From Devosia sp. YR412 (GTDB lineage: Bacteria; Pseudomonadota; Alphaproteobacteria; Rhizobiales; Devosiaceae), in the NCBI RefSeq assembly GCF_900110945.1, contig NZ_FOFL01000001.1, positions 496,001-560,000 on the forward strand: DNA of 64,000 nt, given 5' to 3'. Made by a program: the position numbers and the translations under genes. Positions 36,100-44,624 of the stretch are shown one piece after another. Each line of letters opens with the position of its first letter. Position 1 is the stretch's first letter. Under the pieces are notes generated by a model. That model had not been told where the DNA came from and did no database searches. It worked only from the letters and a program-made list of their open reading frames with translations.

Positions 36100-37371
36100 A
36101 TGAGTTTCCTGACTTCAGAACCCCGGAAAGCCGAAGAGCCGGCAGCCGAAATCGCCTCGGGCGCCCGGCTGATTCCGCGCATCACCATCCAGGCCTTCTG
36201 CGAACACTCCCAGACCGCCCAGCTGGTGGAAAGCGCCATCCACGACCGGCGCATGTCCAAGGTTGCCTTGACCACGCATAACGGCGGCATCGACGGCGCC
36301 GTCGAGACCTACAAGTCCAACCCGACGCCCAACCTCATCATCGTCGAAACCAACCTCTCGCCCGACGAGATCCCCGGCGCGCTGGAACGGCTCGCCGAGG
36401 TCTGCGATGCCTCGACCCGCGTCGTCGTGCTCGGCCATGTCAACGATGTGCTGCTCTATCGTGAGCTGATCCGCTCGGGCATTTCCGAATATATCGTGCT
36501 GCCCGCTACGGCCCAGCAGATCGTCGGCGCCATCACCGATCTGTTTGCCTCGGAAAACACCGCGCCGATCGGCCGCACCGTCGGCTTCATCTCGGCCAAG
36601 GGCGGGGCTGGCGGCTCGACCGTCGCTCATAACGTCACCTGGGCCATTGCCACCGCCTTGCGGCAGGACAGCCTGATCCTCGACATGGATTTGGCCTTTG
36701 GCACCGCCGGACTCAATTTCAACCAGGATCCGCCGCACGGCCTCGCCGATGCCGTCAACGCCAACCAGAAGGTCGACCAGACCATGCTGGACCGGCTGAT
36801 GAGCAAGGCAGCCAATCACATCAACCTGCTCACCGCTCCAGTGACGCTGGATCGCACCTACGACTTCGAAGAGCGCGAGTTCGAGCAGCTGCTCGAGCTG
36901 TGCCAGAACACCATGCCCATCGTGGTGCTCGATATTCCGCACGCCTGGAATGCCTGGGTGCGCCAGACGCTGGCCACGGTCGACGAGGTGGTGATCGTCG
37001 CCGAACCAGACCTCGCCAACCTGCGCAATGCCAAAAACCTGGCCGACACTATCCGCGCCTTGCGCCCCACCGAAAGCGCACCTTGCCTCGTGCTCAACAA
37101 GGTAGCCATGCCGCGCCGGCCCGAGATCAGCCCGGCTGAATTCGCCGCATCGGTGGAATGCCAGCTGCTCGGCCAGATCCCCTTTGATGCCGCCCTGTTC
37201 GGCACGGCAGCCAACAACGGCCAGATGATCGCCGAGGTCGCCGCCAACAACAAGATCAACGACGTCTATCGCGCCATTTCCATGCATGTGACGGGGCGGC
37301 AGACCACGCATTCCGGCGGCAAGTCATCGAGCCTGATGAAGCTGCCGTCGTTCCTCAAAAAACGAGCCTGA
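36100..37371 (+). CDS. cpaE: Pilus localisation ATPase CpaE/TadZ
   Basis: 423-residue ParA/MinD-family protein. Residues ~25-150 form a receiver-like domain, and the deviant Walker A ISAKGGAGGSTVAHN is at about 163-177. It places the Tad machine at a cell pole or site in relatives. In most alphaproteobacterial clusters cpaD sits between cpaC and cpaE; here cpaE follows cpaC directly by 27 bp. Confidence 0.92.
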   Translation: MSFLTSEPRKAEEPAAEIASGARLIPRITIQAFCEHSQTAQLVESAIHDRRMSKVALTTHNGGIDGAVETYKSNPTPNLIIVETNLSPDEIPGALERLAEVCDASTRVVVLGHVNDVLLYRELIRSGISEYIVLPATAQQIVGAITDLFASENTAPIGRTVGFISAKGGAGGSTVAHNVTWAIATALRQDSLILDMDLAFGTAGLNFNQDPPHGLADAVNANQKVDQTMLDRLMSKAANHINLLTAPVTLDRTYDFEEREFEQLLELCQNTMPIVVLDIPHAWNAWVRQTLATVDEVVIVAEPDLANLRNAKNLADTIRALRPTESAPCLVLNKVAMPRRPEISPAEFAASVECQLLGQIPFDAALFGTAANNGQMIAEVAANNKINDVYRAISMHVTGRQTTHSGGKSSSLMKLPSFLKKRA

Positions 37372-37410
37372 GGGCGCTCATCCACGAGCCCTCCAGAACG
37401 GTAGGTTACC

Positions 37411-38904
37411 ATGTTTGGCAAGCGCACAACTTTTGGCGGCAACACTCCGGGCGTCGGCGAAATGGCGCGTCCGGTGCTCAGCACGCCGCCACGTGCCGAG
37501 CCCGCTGCGCCTGCGCGCCGTGCCTCCGACAGCGATGGCATGGCCAGCCGTATCCGCTCCAATGAGGAAGTCGTCGACGTGCGCGCACCGGTCGATGCCG
37601 CGCGCGACAAGGAGTATTTCCAGACCAAGTCGGCGATTTTCAACGCGCTGATCGACTCCATCGATCTCAGCCAGCTCGCCACCATGGACCAGGACGCGGC
37701 GCGCGAGGAAATCCGCGACATCGTCGCCGAAATCATCGCGCTCAAGTCGATCATCATGTCGATCTCCGAGCAGGAAGACCTGCTCGAGGATATCTGCAAC
37801 GACGTGCTCGGTTACGGCCCGCTCGAGCCTTTGTTGGCCCGCGACGACATCGCTGATATCATGGTCAATGGCTCGCAGCGTTGCTACATCGAAGTCAACG
37901 GCAAGGTGAAGCTCACCAATGTGCGCTTCCGCGACGACGCGCACCTGATGAACGTCTGCCAGCGCATCGTTTCCCAGGTCGGCCGCCGCGTCGATGAATC
38001 CAGCCCGATCTGCGACGCTCGCCTTCCCGACGGTTCGCGCGTCAACGTCATCGCACCGCCACTGGCCATCGATGGCGCAGCGCTCACCATCCGTAAGTTC
38101 AAGAAGGACAAGCTGACGCTGCAGCAGCTCGTCAAATACAATTCCATCTCGCCCGAAGGCGCCGAAGTGCTGCGCATCCTGGGCCGGGTTCGCGCCAATG
38201 TGCTGATCTCGGGCGGTACCGGTTCGGGCAAGACCACGCTGCTCAACTGCCTCACCGCCTTCATCGAGAAGGACGAACGCGTCATCACCTGCGAAGACTC
38301 GGCCGAACTCCAGCTGCAGCAGCCCCACGTCGTGCGTCTCGAAACCCGCCCGCCCAACCTTGAGGGCGAAGGCGAGATCACCATGCGCGATCTCATCAAG
38401 AACTGCCTGCGTATGCGTCCCGAACGCATCATCGTCGGCGAAGTCCGCGGCCCGGAAAGCTTCGATCTGCTGCAGGCGATGAACACCGGCCACGACGGCT
38501 CTATGGGCACGCTGCACGCCAACAGCCCGCGCGAAGCCCTGTCGCGTCTTGAATCCATGATCACCATGGGCGGCTATAGCCTGCCGAGCCGGACCATCCG
38601 CGAGATGATCACCTCGTCCATCGACGTCGTGGTGCAGGCCGCCCGCCTGCGCGACGGTTCGCGCCGCATCACCCACATCACCGAAGTGCTCGGCATGGAA
38701 GGCGACGTGATCGTGACCCAGGACATCTTCGTCTATGACATCATGGGCGAAGACAGCAACGGCATGCTGATGGGCAAGCACCGCTCCACCGGCATCACCA
38801 AGCCGGTGTTTGCCGAGCGCGCTCGCTACTTCAACGAAGAAGCCAACCTCATCGAAGCGCTCGAAAAGTCCAATACCGAGCAGCATGCTCTGCTGGATTC
38901 GTAA
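37411..38904 (+). CDS. cpaF: Pilus secretion ATPase CpaF/TadA
   Basis: 497-residue type II/IV secretion ATPase. The N-domain runs to about residue 200. Walker A SGGTGSGKTTLLN (about residues 266-278), the Asp box around 'DERVITCEDSAELQL', Walker B/His box IVGEVRGPESFDLL and GTLHANS are all present. It powers pilin assembly and perhaps retraction in Tad systems. tadB starts at the base after its stop codon. Confidence 0.95.
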   Translation: MFGKRTTFGGNTPGVGEMARPVLSTPPRAEPAAPARRASDSDGMASRIRSNEEVVDVRAPVDAARDKEYFQTKSAIFNALIDSIDLSQLATMDQDAAREEIRDIVAEIIALKSIIMSISEQEDLLEDICNDVLGYGPLEPLLARDDIADIMVNGSQRCYIEVNGKVKLTNVRFRDDAHLMNVCQRIVSQVGRRVDESSPICDARLPDGSRVNVIAPPLAIDGAALTIRKFKKDKLTLQQLVKYNSISPEGAEVLRILGRVRANVLISGGTGSGKTTLLNCLTAFIEKDERVITCEDSAELQLQQPHVVRLETRPPNLEGEGEITMRDLIKNCLRMRPERIIVGEVRGPESFDLLQAMNTGHDGSMGTLHANSPREALSRLESMITMGGYSLPSRTIREMITSSIDVVVQAARLRDGSRRITHITEVLGMEGDVIVTQDIFVYDIMGEDSNGMLMGKHRSTGITKPVFAERARYFNEEANLIEALEKSNTEQHALLDS

Positions 38905-39879
38905 ATGACCACCATCCTCCTCATTATCCTGGCCATGGTTACCGTCGGCGCGGCAGGTTTCGCCCTGGTGCCCAATGCCTTCAGTGGCGGCCGAGCCGAA
39001 AAGCGGCGCAAGGCGCTGCAGGGGGATATTCGCGTCAACCGCCTCGAGGTGGCAGCAACGCGCAGCCGCGACGAGCGACGCAAGAGCGTGCAGTCTGCCC
39101 TCAAGTCGCAGACCGATGCGCTCAACGCCAAGAAGCGCGTCACCCTGCCGCAAATGCTGTTCCAGGCCGGCATGACCACCAAGCCGGCGACCTTCATTCG
39201 CAATTCCATAATCTTCGGCGGCGTGGTTTTCGTCCTGCTGGTCTTGGTGCAGGTGCCGATCTATCTGGCGCCGGTGTTTGCCGTGGCCGCCGCCTATCTG
39301 CTGCCGCGCATGTGGATCAACCGCAAGCGGAAGAAATATCAGAGCCGCTTTCTCGACGAACTGCCCAATGCGGTGGAAGCCATCGTGCGCGGCGTCAAGA
39401 CGGGCCTGCCGCTCAACGATTCCATGCGCGTCGTGGCCAAGGATGCCAAGGAGCCGGTGCGATCCGAATTCGGCCGCGTGCTCGATCAGCAGGCCTTCGG
39501 CATGTCGATGAGCGAAGCCATTGCCGTTCTGCTCGAACGCGTACCGCTGCCCGAGGTCAATTTCTTCGTCGTGGTCATCACCGTGCAGCAGCAGTCGGGC
39601 GGCAATCTCAGCGAGGCGCTGACCAACCTCGCCAAGGTGCTGCGCAACCGCAAGAAGATGAAGCAGAAGATCAAGGCCATGTCCTCCGAAGCCAAGGCCT
39701 CGGCCAGCATCATTGGCTCGCTGCCCTTCGTCGTCGGCACGCTGGTCAGTGTGGTGTCCCCCGCCTATCTGGGCCCGCTCTTCACCACGACAATTGGTCA
39801 GATCTGGCTCGGCGTCGGCGTCACCATGCTGTCGGCGGGCATCTTCGTCATGACCCGCATGGTCCAGTTCGAATATTGA
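38905..39879 (+). CDS. tadB: Tad inner-membrane protein TadB
   Basis: 324-residue GspF-like platform protein. An N-terminal helix is followed by a cytoplasmic loop, then two helices near residues 95-135, the 'LPNAVEAIVRGVKTGLPLND' F-domain, and two C-terminal helices. It forms the inner-membrane base with TadC and contacts CpaF. It has no gap to cpaF and 13 bp to tadC, so the three are co-expressed. Confidence 0.92.
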   Translation: MTTILLIILAMVTVGAAGFALVPNAFSGGRAEKRRKALQGDIRVNRLEVAATRSRDERRKSVQSALKSQTDALNAKKRVTLPQMLFQAGMTTKPATFIRNSIIFGGVVFVLLVLVQVPIYLAPVFAVAAAYLLPRMWINRKRKKYQSRFLDELPNAVEAIVRGVKTGLPLNDSMRVVAKDAKEPVRSEFGRVLDQQAFGMSMSEAIAVLLERVPLPEVNFFVVVITVQQQSGGNLSEALTNLAKVLRNRKKMKQKIKAMSSEAKASASIIGSLPFVVGTLVSVVSPAYLGPLFTTTIGQIWLGVGVTMLSAGIFVMTRMVQFEY

Positions 39880-39892
39880 GCGGGGAAACCAA

Positions 39893-40897
39893 ATGGACGT
39901 CTTTGCTCTTCTGGCGCAGCGCGAATTCCTGATTTCGGTACTGGCTGCCGTCTCCGCTGCGGCGGTGGTCTTCACCTTCGGCTCCAGCTTTGTCGTCAAG
40001 TCCAAGATGCGCGATCGCATCAAGCGCGTTGCGCTCGAACGCGAGAAGATGCGCGCCGAGGAAATGGCCCGCCTGCGCGGCGCCGTTGCCCCCGACAGTC
40101 GTGGTATCCGCCGCACGGGCGAAACCAAGACCTATATGAAAAACGTGGTCGAACGCTTCGACCTCAAGAAGGCGTTCCAGGACGATGCGACCGTCGACAA
40201 GCTCGCCATGGCCGGCTTTCGCGGGCAGGGACACCTGACCACCTTCCTGTTCACCCGCCTGGCCACGCCGATCGGCATCTTCCTGGTCGCCGCCCTCTAT
40301 CTGCTGGTGCTGTCGCCCGGCGAGAGGCCGCTCTATCTCAACCTGACCTATGCCATCGGTGCGGCGCTGCTCGGCGCCTATCTGCCCAATGTCCTGCTCA
40401 AGAACTCCATCACCAAGCGGCAGTCTTCCATCCGCCGCGCCTGGCCCGATTGCCTCGACCTGATGCTGCTCTGCGTTGAGGCCGGCATGTCGGTGGAACA
40501 CGCCTTCAAGCGTGTCGCCAAGGAAATCGGTGCCCAGAGCGTCGAGTTGGCAGAGGAATTGACCCTCACCACGGCCGAGCTCTCCTTCCTCGAAGACCGC
40601 ACCCGCGCCTATGACAACCTCGCCCGCCGCACCGGCCTTGATGGCGTCAAGTCGGTGATGACCGCGCTGATCCAGGCCGACCGCTACGGCACTTCGGTCG
40701 GTCAGGCCCTGCGCGTCATGGCCGAGGAAGGCCGCGAACAGCGCATGATGGAGGCCGAAAAGAAGGCCGCCGCCCTACCGCCCAAGCTGACGGTGCCGCT
40801 GATCCTGTTCTTTCTGCCGGTGCTGTTCATCGTCATTCTCTCCCCCGCCATCATCAAGGTGATGAGCGGCTCCGTCGCCACGACATTCGGCGGCTAA
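39893..40897 (+). CDS. tadC: Tad inner-membrane protein TadC
   Basis: 334-residue partner of TadB with the same F-domain plan: 'WPDCLDLMLLCVEAGMSVEH' around residues 183-203 and 'LIQADRYGTSVGQALRVMAE' around 260-280. Helices flank the domain, and the last one (PLILFFLPVLFIVIL) ends near the C-terminus. GGGGAA precedes the ATG. Last of the rightward pilus genes; tadD converges on it. Confidence 0.92.
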   Translation: MDVFALLAQREFLISVLAAVSAAAVVFTFGSSFVVKSKMRDRIKRVALEREKMRAEEMARLRGAVAPDSRGIRRTGETKTYMKNVVERFDLKKAFQDDATVDKLAMAGFRGQGHLTTFLFTRLATPIGIFLVAALYLLVLSPGERPLYLNLTYAIGAALLGAYLPNVLLKNSITKRQSSIRRAWPDCLDLMLLCVEAGMSVEHAFKRVAKEIGAQSVELAEELTLTTAELSFLEDRTRAYDNLARRTGLDGVKSVMTALIQADRYGTSVGQALRVMAEEGREQRMMEAEKKAAALPPKLTVPLILFFLPVLFIVILSPAIIKVMSGSVATTFGG

Positions 40898-40964
40898 GGC
40901 AAACAGTTTTTGCGCAGGCGGTGACCCGTCCGCGCGATAAACGTTCTGGCTGTGGGAAGAGCTC

Positions 40965-41729
40965 TTAGCCCTTGTCGATCATGTCCCAGCGGTTCTGCTG
41001 GGTGAGCAGCGCCCGGACATAGGCCATATTGCTCTCGACCTGCTCGGGCGGCAGCTCGGCCGCATAGAGCGCGCGGCATTCATCGAACCGCCCCTGCAGC
41101 CCGACGACCAGCGCCAGGTTCTGCCTGACACGGCTGGTGGCGCCCTGCATCTGCACCGCGCGGCGCAGGTGCTGCTCGGCGGCCGGCAATTCATTGGTCA
41201 TGGCATAGGACAGGCCCATATTGGCCTCGATCGCTGCCTCGCCCGGCGCAAACACCAGCGCCTGAGTATAGAGCGCCCGCGCTTCGCCATTGCGGCCCAG
41301 CTGGTCGAGCGTCGCGCCCTTGACCAGCAGCGCATTCCAGTCCGGCGCCTCGGGGCGGATCACATTGTCCAGCACCTGCAGCGACTGCTCGAACCGCCCA
41401 TCGGCGGTCAGCGCCTTGGCATAAGCCACGTTGACATCGGGGTCCTGCGGATACTGGTCCATGCTGATTTCCAGCACCGATACCGCCTGCTTGTTTTGTC
41501 CGACAGCACGCAGGGCTGCCGCATAGTGGATGGCGATATTGCGATCCTTGGGATTGCTCTTGTAGCGCGCCGTCAGCTCGCCCAGCGTCTGCTGGGTCTG
41601 GCCGGCTGCCATGCCCGAATAGTCCGGCGAGGGCATCCGATTGGAGGCGCAGGCTGTCAGCGCCACCACCGCGACACCGGCCAGCAGCAGATTGCGCAAG
41701 GGCTTGATGAAGGGGATCAGCGACGTCAC
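40965..41729 (-). CDS. tadD: Tad pilus lipoprotein TadD (TPR repeats)
   Basis: 254-residue lipoprotein: lipobox LTAC within the first 30 residues, then several tetratricopeptide repeats (for example 'NPKDRNIAIHYAAALRAVGQ', 'GEAAIEANMGLSYAMTNELP'). TadD-type TPR lipoproteins support pilus assembly, probably at the secretin. The GTG at 41729 follows GGAG at 6 bases; a TTG at 41735 is an alternative. It faces tadC across 67 bp. Confidence 0.87.
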   Translation of the reverse strand: MTSLIPFIKPLRNLLLAGVAVVALTACASNRMPSPDYSGMAAGQTQQTLGELTARYKSNPKDRNIAIHYAAALRAVGQNKQAVSVLEISMDQYPQDPDVNVAYAKALTADGRFEQSLQVLDNVIRPEAPDWNALLVKGATLDQLGRNGEARALYTQALVFAPGEAAIEANMGLSYAMTNELPAAEQHLRRAVQMQGATSRVRQNLALVVGLQGRFDECRALYAAELPPEQVESNMAYVRALLTQQNRWDMIDKG

Positions 41730-41780
41730 AGGCAACTCCTCGGGCCAGCCGGCACCTGCCCATGGAATAAATCATTAACC

Positions 41781-41795
41781 CTAACAGCCAGTTAA
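41781..41795. promoter_or_regulatory. CtrA-like box before tadD
   Basis: CTAACAGCCAGTTAA differs at one base from TTAA-N7-TTAA and lies 52 bp before the tadD start. Another TTAACC is just beside it. Confidence 0.35.
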
Positions 41796-41864
41796 AGTAA
41801 TGGTTGAGGAAGCTTGCTGGTGCGCCAGGAGGCCAAGCCGACTGGTTTGCGACCATCCATCATA

Positions 41865-41900
41865 TAGTTGACTTTGACAACTAAATGGTTGTCTATATCA
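41865..41900 (+). promoter_or_regulatory. Promoter and palindromic operators of the MarR-GNAT gene
   Basis: Two overlapping perfect palindromes: TAGTTG-N7-CAACTA (41865-41883) and GACAAC-N6-GTTGTC (41876-41893). TTGACA (41874-41879) could be the -35 and the AT-rich TATATCAATAAT the -10. Their position right before the gene fits MarR autorepression. Confidence 0.6.
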
Positions 41901-41924
41901 ATAATAGCCTTTGGGAGCGCCGCC

Positions 41925-42854
41925 ATGCCGATCAATGCCGCTGATATCGCCCAGATTCGCGCCTTCAACCGCTTCTACACCAAGGTCATCGGCCTGCTCG
42001 AAGATGGCATGCACAACAGCCCCTACACACTGACCGAAGCCCGGATCATCTACGAACTGGGTCGTCGGGGAAGGGCCACTGCCTCCAGCATTGCCGAGAC
42101 GCTGGACATGGATCGCGGCCAGATGAGCCGGCTGGTGTTGCGGCTTATCGACCAGGGCGTGCTTGCTACCTTGCCACGCATTGGTGATCGCCGCGCCGCA
42201 CCCATGGCGCTGACGCCCCATGGCGACAAGGTCTTTGCCCATCTCAACGCTATGAGTGACGCCGCCGCCGCAGATGCCCTGCTCGAGCCGCTCGACGAAT
42301 TCGGCCGCCGCGACCTGGTCAGCGCCATGCGCCGCATCGAAACGTTGCTTAGCGAACCCGATGACGAACCCTTGGTCCTGCGCCCGCATCGCATCGGCGA
42401 ACTCGGCTGGCTGATCCATCGCCAGGGCCTGCTCTACCATCTCGAACAGGGCTGGAACGGAGAGTTCGAAACCCTCATCGCCCGCATCTATGCCGATTTC
42501 GAAACCGCGCCGGCCAATCCGCCCAAATCGCTCTGGATCGCCGAGCTGGGCGGCGAAGTCGCCGGCTCCATCTTCATCATCCCGGCCGCCGATGAAGCGC
42601 CCGGCACCGCCCAACTGCGCATGCTCTACGTCGATCCCGCCTTCCGGGGCAGGGGCATCGGCAAGCGGCTGGTCGATGAAGCCGTGCGCTTCTCCCGCGC
42701 CTCGGGCTACAGCAAGGTCATCCTCTGGACCCAGGACTGCCTGGTCTCAGCTCGCCGCATCTATCAGGCCGCCGGCTTTACCCTCGAGCGCGAGGAGCGG
42801 CACCAGTCCTTCGGCGCCGACCTCAATGGCCAATATTGGGCACTGACGCTCTAG
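41925..42854 (+). CDS. MarR-family regulator fused to GNAT acetyltransferase
   Basis: 309-residue two-domain protein. Residues 1-150 are a MarR winged helix ('TASSIAETLDMDRGQMSRLV', then RIGDRRA in the wing). Residues ~155-309 are a GNAT domain with acetyl-CoA motif LYVDPAFRGRGIGKRLVDEA and the later 'YQAAGFTLEREERHQSFG'. GGGAG precedes the ATG; the upstream frame covers the operator. Such fusions may bind a small amine and acetylate it. Ends overlap the convergent VTT gene by 4 bp. Confidence 0.88.
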   Translation: MPINAADIAQIRAFNRFYTKVIGLLEDGMHNSPYTLTEARIIYELGRRGRATASSIAETLDMDRGQMSRLVLRLIDQGVLATLPRIGDRRAAPMALTPHGDKVFAHLNAMSDAAAADALLEPLDEFGRRDLVSAMRRIETLLSEPDDEPLVLRPHRIGELGWLIHRQGLLYHLEQGWNGEFETLIARIYADFETAPANPPKSLWIAELGGEVAGSIFIIPAADEAPGTAQLRMLYVDPAFRGRGIGKRLVDEAVRFSRASGYSKVILWTQDCLVSARRIYQAAGFTLEREERHQSFGADLNGQYWALTL

Positions 42855-43525
42855 CTGGCGTCGCCCAGGTCGGTCAGCGTGTCTTCCGCTTCCAGCACGG
42901 CAGGAATGGTCGCATCAGCCTTGGGGAACAGCAGCGGCGCCGCAGCAAAGCCGACAATCACCAGCACCACCATGGCCCAGCCGGCCAGCGCCTTGTGCTT
43001 TTCGATGAACTCATTGGCCGCCTTGCCGAAGAAATAGAACAGCCCGCAGGGCACGAAGTAGCGCAGGCCGCGGCCAATGAGCCCGTAGAACACAAAGGTC
43101 CACAGATCGAGCCCGGCGACGCCGCTGGTGATGGTGATGACCTTGTAGGGGATCGGCGATATCGCGCCGATGATGATCATCAGCGGACCATTCTCATTGA
43201 AGCTCTGCTTCAGCGAATTAAAGCCGTCGCCGGCACCATAGAAGTCGATGATCGCCTTGCCGACTGTGTCGAACAGGAAATAGCCGATCGCATAGCCGGC
43301 CAGTCCGCCCACAACCGATGACACCGTGCAGATCGCCGCCAGCCGCCAGGCCCGCGTGCGGTCGGCCACGATCATCGGCGCCAGCATGATCTCGGGAAAG
43401 ATCGGCAGGATCATCGCTTCGAGAAAGCACAGCAGCGCCAGGATCGGTTCGGCCAGCCGGTGCTTGGTCGCCAGTTTCATCCGGTCATAGAGCTTGAGCT
43501 TCTGCGGCGCGGTGGTTTCGGTCAT
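42851..43525 (-). CDS. VTT-domain (YqaA/DedA-type) membrane protein
   Basis: 224-residue inner-membrane protein with about five helices. The VTT/SNARE-associated motif region 'GGLAGYAIGYFLFDTVGKAI' and the following 'GAISPIPYKVITITSGVAG' match YqaA-like members. The C-terminal 25 residues are acidic and cytoplasmic. DedA relatives take part in lipid carrier or proton-coupled transport; the exact role here is unknown. Confidence 0.82.
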   Translation of the reverse strand: MTETTAPQKLKLYDRMKLATKHRLAEPILALLCFLEAMILPIFPEIMLAPMIVADRTRAWRLAAICTVSSVVGGLAGYAIGYFLFDTVGKAIIDFYGAGDGFNSLKQSFNENGPLMIIIGAISPIPYKVITITSGVAGLDLWTFVFYGLIGRGLRYFVPCGLFYFFGKAANEFIEKHKALAGWAMVVLVIVGFAAAPLLFPKADATIPAVLEAEDTLTDLGDAS

Positions 43526-43612
43526 GCGATCCTTGCTGATTTGCAGGCAGTCAACGTTTCCTTATCGCCCGCCAAGTCCCTCGCGTCCCCTTACGCGCCG
43601 ATAACAATCGCG

Positions 43613-44551
43613 TCAGTAGCCCCGGCTGCGATCCACCACATTGATCAGCGGCTTGCCCTCTTCATGCGCGCGGATAATGCCGCCGAAATAACGCACGCCG
43701 CTGGCCGGGTCGGAAATCGCCGCGATGTGGGGGGTGATGTAGCAGGTCTCGATCTCCCACAGCGGGCTGCTTTCAGGCAACGGCTCGACCTCGAACACAT
43801 CAAGGCTCGCTGCCGCCAGCGTGCCATCGCCCAGCGCCTTGACGATATCGGCCTCGCGCTGATGCCCGCCGCGCGCCGCATTGACGATCGCCGGCCCGCC
43901 CGCGAGCTGGCCGCGCCGCAACTTGCTGAAGGTCTCGTAATTGAGAATACCCGCTGTTTCCGGCGTCAGTGGCAGCAGGTTCACGAGGATATCGGTGCCG
44001 CCGAGAAATTCGCCGAACAGCGCCTGCCCGGCAAAGCCCTCTACACCCTCGATCGCTTTGGGCGTCCGGCTCCAGCTGCGCAGATCAAAGCCCAGCGGCT
44101 TCAGCCGGCTGACGGCATCCTGCCCCAAGACGCCCATGCCCATGATGCCGACCGTGGTTTCCGAGGCGGACGGTGGATAGAACTGGCTCCAGCGTTTCGC
44201 CTGCTGGTCGGCGCGGAAGCGCGAATACAGCCGATGATGCATGGTCACATGCGCCACCACATAATCGCTCATCCGCTGGCTGAGGTCCTTGTCGACGAAG
44301 CGCACGATCGGCGCATCGGGCAGGTCGGGATGCTTGAGCAAGGCGTCGACGCCCGCCCCCAGCGACAGCACGGCCTTGAGCCCGGTCAGCCCTTCGAAAG
44401 CGTCCGGCTTGGGCTTCCAGACGAAGATGTAGCGGACCTCGGCCGGATCGAAGGCATCGCCGCGCTGCACCACGGGATAGGGCGCCAGTTCCGCCTTGAG
44501 CTTTGCGGCCCAGTCAGCTTCATCGACGTCGGACAGGTGCAGCAACAGCAT
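43613..44551 (-). CDS. Glyoxylate/hydroxypyruvate reductase (GhrA type)
   Basis: 312-residue D-2-hydroxyacid dehydrogenase. NAD(P) motif GIMGMGVLGQDAV lies mid-protein, with catalytic Arg in VNAARGG, Glu in FEVEPLPESSPLW and His in TPHIAA, in GhrA order. The start at 44551 begins the catalytic domain (MLLLHLSD); the frame upstream crosses the neighbour's terminator. It should reduce glyoxylate or hydroxypyruvate with NADPH. 87 bp separate it from the VTT gene. Confidence 0.87.
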   Translation of the reverse strand: MLLLHLSDVDEADWAAKLKAELAPYPVVQRGDAFDPAEVRYIFVWKPKPDAFEGLTGLKAVLSLGAGVDALLKHPDLPDAPIVRFVDKDLSQRMSDYVVAHVTMHHRLYSRFRADQQAKRWSQFYPPSASETTVGIMGMGVLGQDAVSRLKPLGFDLRSWSRTPKAIEGVEGFAGQALFGEFLGGTDILVNLLPLTPETAGILNYETFSKLRRGQLAGGPAIVNAARGGHQREADIVKALGDGTLAAASLDVFEVEPLPESSPLWEIETCYITPHIAAISDPASGVRYFGGIIRAHEEGKPLINVVDRSRGY

Positions 44552-44567
44552 GAATGGCTCCTCGAAA

Positions 44568-44599
44568 CAAAAAGCCGCGCCGTTTGACGGGCGCGGCTT
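44568..44599 (-). terminator. Rho-independent terminator after the cytochrome c gene
   Basis: Read on the minus strand, AAGCCGCGCC pairs with GGCGCGGCTT and is followed by TTTGTTTC, ending the cytochrome c transcript 26 bp after its stop. Confidence 0.8.
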
Positions 44600-44624
44600 G
44601 AATAGGTCAGGCAGTCGGCAGGTT

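Noticed and set aside
37378-40128. A 916-codon open frame on the minus strand across cpaF-tadB-tadC
   Set aside because: It is antisense to three well-supported genes and its product is low in family-like motifs; high GC with G/C at third positions keeps the opposite strand free of stops.
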